Shown piece after piece: positions 62,201 to 64,000 of a stretch of DNA of 64,000 bases. The notes under the pieces are model-generated. The model was not told where the DNA came from and made no database searches. It saw only the letters and a program-made list of their open reading frames with translations. Source of the stretch: Tubulanus polymorphus (lineage: Eukaryota; Nemertea; Palaeonemertea; Tubulaniformes; Tubulanidae). The position numbers and the translations under genes are program-made. The stretch spans positions 11,650,275-11,714,274 of the forward strand of contig NC_134032.1 in assembly GCF_964204645.1 (NCBI RefSeq). Direction: 5' to 3'. Each line of letters starts with the position of its first letter. The first letter of the stretch is position 1.

Positions 62201-64000
62201 CGTGGATATCATATCGGTTTTCAATTTGTGCTTCGTTTCGATTTGAAAGTTGACATTTCGGCGACGAAAATTAATTGATTATTTCCCTAATTTGCCACAT
62301 AGGAATTTCTAGTTGCAATTCATGATCCCGACCTTATATTAAACACAACCATCTGTTGAACGAAGTATAATAGTTATATGGCCGATCCCTGAGTTGGACA
62401 GCTGGGTTTCATAATGCATCTGTCCCGCTATAGCAACCTTGCTTAATACTATAGTATCCACAGTGGCAGCGACTTGCCCCTATTGTCCGGAGATGTTAAC
62501 CTTAAAAATGCCCAGGGGGTTCGACACCATCCACACAAGGCCTCACTGGCAATAGGATTGAGGACTCTTGATGAATTTTAAAAGGTGATTTAATTGCGTT
62601 GAAGGGTGGATAAAAATTCTCAAAAACTAGGACCGCATGATGTCTTATAATGACGGTATTATTATTGTGGGATTCGTACCCGTGGCAACCAGGTGTTCGG
62701 ACGGTTTGTTTATATCGGAATAATTAGGTCATCTGGGACTCTCTTATGGGCAGCTGTCTGGCCAACGGGCCACGTGCCCTCAATCAAATTCCCTAAATCC
62801 AACCATGTTTGCTAAAAATAGTTGTTTAAAAACATCTGTGCACGTTCCCAACTCAAAGAGTGATCGAGATTAGAGTCTACCGCTAGAGACAAAGCTACTA
62901 ACCCTATAGTTACCAACCTGGTTTTGTAGACCAGGACCCAATTCCATAGTTGTGAGATAAAGTTGTACATTTTAGGACAAAACTGGTAGTTACAATGCTT
63001 TGTGATATCTACGATAAGGTTGTTGATGCTTCTTCTCGGGTATCCAGTCCAGGGGCCCCCTAGCTCGAGATTTTTGCCGCGACTGCAGACGAGGGACCTA
63101 TTTTCGAGGAAATTTTCGATATTGTGTTGAATGAATTTATGACCGGGCGTGAGAATCAACATGGACCCCGGGAGGAAATGGGTAATAATAGTCAGGATGA
63201 AGTAAATGACCTATATTGTTATTTCCTAGTATTCAAAGACAGGAAGTTATAGGCCTAACTTCCTTGTTATTATTCCATATTTGTGTTTGTTGTCTGTTGT
63301 GTGGATTGCCATCCTGCGTTCATGATTTTGTGGTATACCTTTGAAGAAAAATGCTCTGCAAACAAAAAGACAATAGGCAATATCTATCCTCGCCCACAGT
63401 TGAGTGGAAGTGACGCTTCAATTCGAAATTATTTACTTCTTCGAAATGACTTCCTTTTAATTATAGAAGTATTTTAAGGGAGGGCTGGGGAGGGGGAGGG
63501 AAAGTGAGAGAGGGAGAGAAGAGGGAGAATAGGGCGAGAGGATGTTTGCGCGGAAATACGAATTTTAAGAAATGAATCGCGATTTGTGTGTCAATTGGCG
63601 CGCACCTCGTCGCCGGCTCTCAGCATCGCGGCCATCTTCATCATCCTGGACCATAGTAGACTGGGATGAGTTGCATTTTTCAAGAGAAGCATCCATCATC
63701 ATCGTCGAGTCGTCACCTGGCCGGTTAAAACACTCAACACAATAGTACCTATACGGGTAGCACCCCCAGATGGTCTAAGTATTGTAACTAGATGGCCTAC
63801 ATTTTTAAACAATATTAGTGAATATTGTGGCGCCGGGTGTCCTGCCCTCGGCCGGGATTCGACTTATTCGAACTATAATCGATTCAAACAATGTCTAATT
63901 TGGCTAGTAGGTTAGTTTTAAGTTAGAATGAAATCATTTTCAATAGGGGTTTCAATAGGGATCTAGGGAAATTGCTGATGACAGGGGTCCAGACCCTCTG

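Larger units (their letters stand above)
54916..64000. other. Tribbles intron 2 (presumed) with repeats
   Basis: Holds the features listed separately plus (GT)n at about 61100-61120, (GTCGT)4 near 59965-59990, (TAT)n at 58016-58031, a 15-base C run near 57100-57114 and a CG-alternating run near 57771-57784. No further tribbles exon is seen. Confidence 0.45.

Overview
The window is nuclear DNA from an animal. Genes are split by short introns with GT-AG ends, and A+T-rich intergenic DNA is full of short palindromic transposons, tRNA-derived repeats and microsatellites. The gene content suggests a protostome, perhaps a lophotrochozoan: a BTB/lola-style array of zinc-finger 3' exons, an NR1J/HR96-like nuclear receptor with P-box ESCKA, a divergent peptide-type GPCR, tribbles, and conserved housekeeping genes. 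The species cannot be fixed from the sequence. All family assignments are from memory of the families; no database was searched.

Layout. 0-2.5 kb: alternative-looking terminal exons, each with two C2H2 fingers, its own stop and the same entry phase (+). 4.3-13.5 kb: a complete nine-exon cytoplasmic poly(A)-binding protein gene (+) with CRE, TATA, candidate 5'TOP start, A-rich leader and three intronic C/D snoRNAs of the U43 type. 14.5-19.9 kb: a partial tandem copy of that gene, swollen by insertions, which still reads open through RRM3, RRM4 and the linker but has lost the MLLE domain. 20-27 kb: an intronless GPCR (-), a broken piece of a second copy, a (TA)n tract of about 270 bp and several MITEs. 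27.4-31.1 kb: a three-exon nuclear receptor (-), including one 118-bp exon found by reading the minus strand by eye. 34.1-46.4 kb: a gene cluster with Elongin A (-, 11 exons), head-to-head with KLHDC9 (+), which converges on SNRNP48 (-, 8 exons). 50.7-54.9 kb: the first two coding exons of a tribbles pseudokinase (+); its last exon lies beyond the window. 55-64 kb: mostly tribbles intron, with minisatellites and duplications.

How the parts relate. The PABP gene has the expected self-regulatory leader and also appears to act as a snoRNA host, which fits the usual link between TOP promoters and snoRNA hosting. Its truncated copy kept the reading frame while its snoRNA copy decayed. ELOA and KLHDC9 share a promoter region of about 0.5 kb with repeated CRE-like motifs. 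The splice joins given for PABP, ELOA, SNRNP48 and the nuclear receptor were checked base by base for phase and all close without a frame break; joins remain predictions without RNA evidence.
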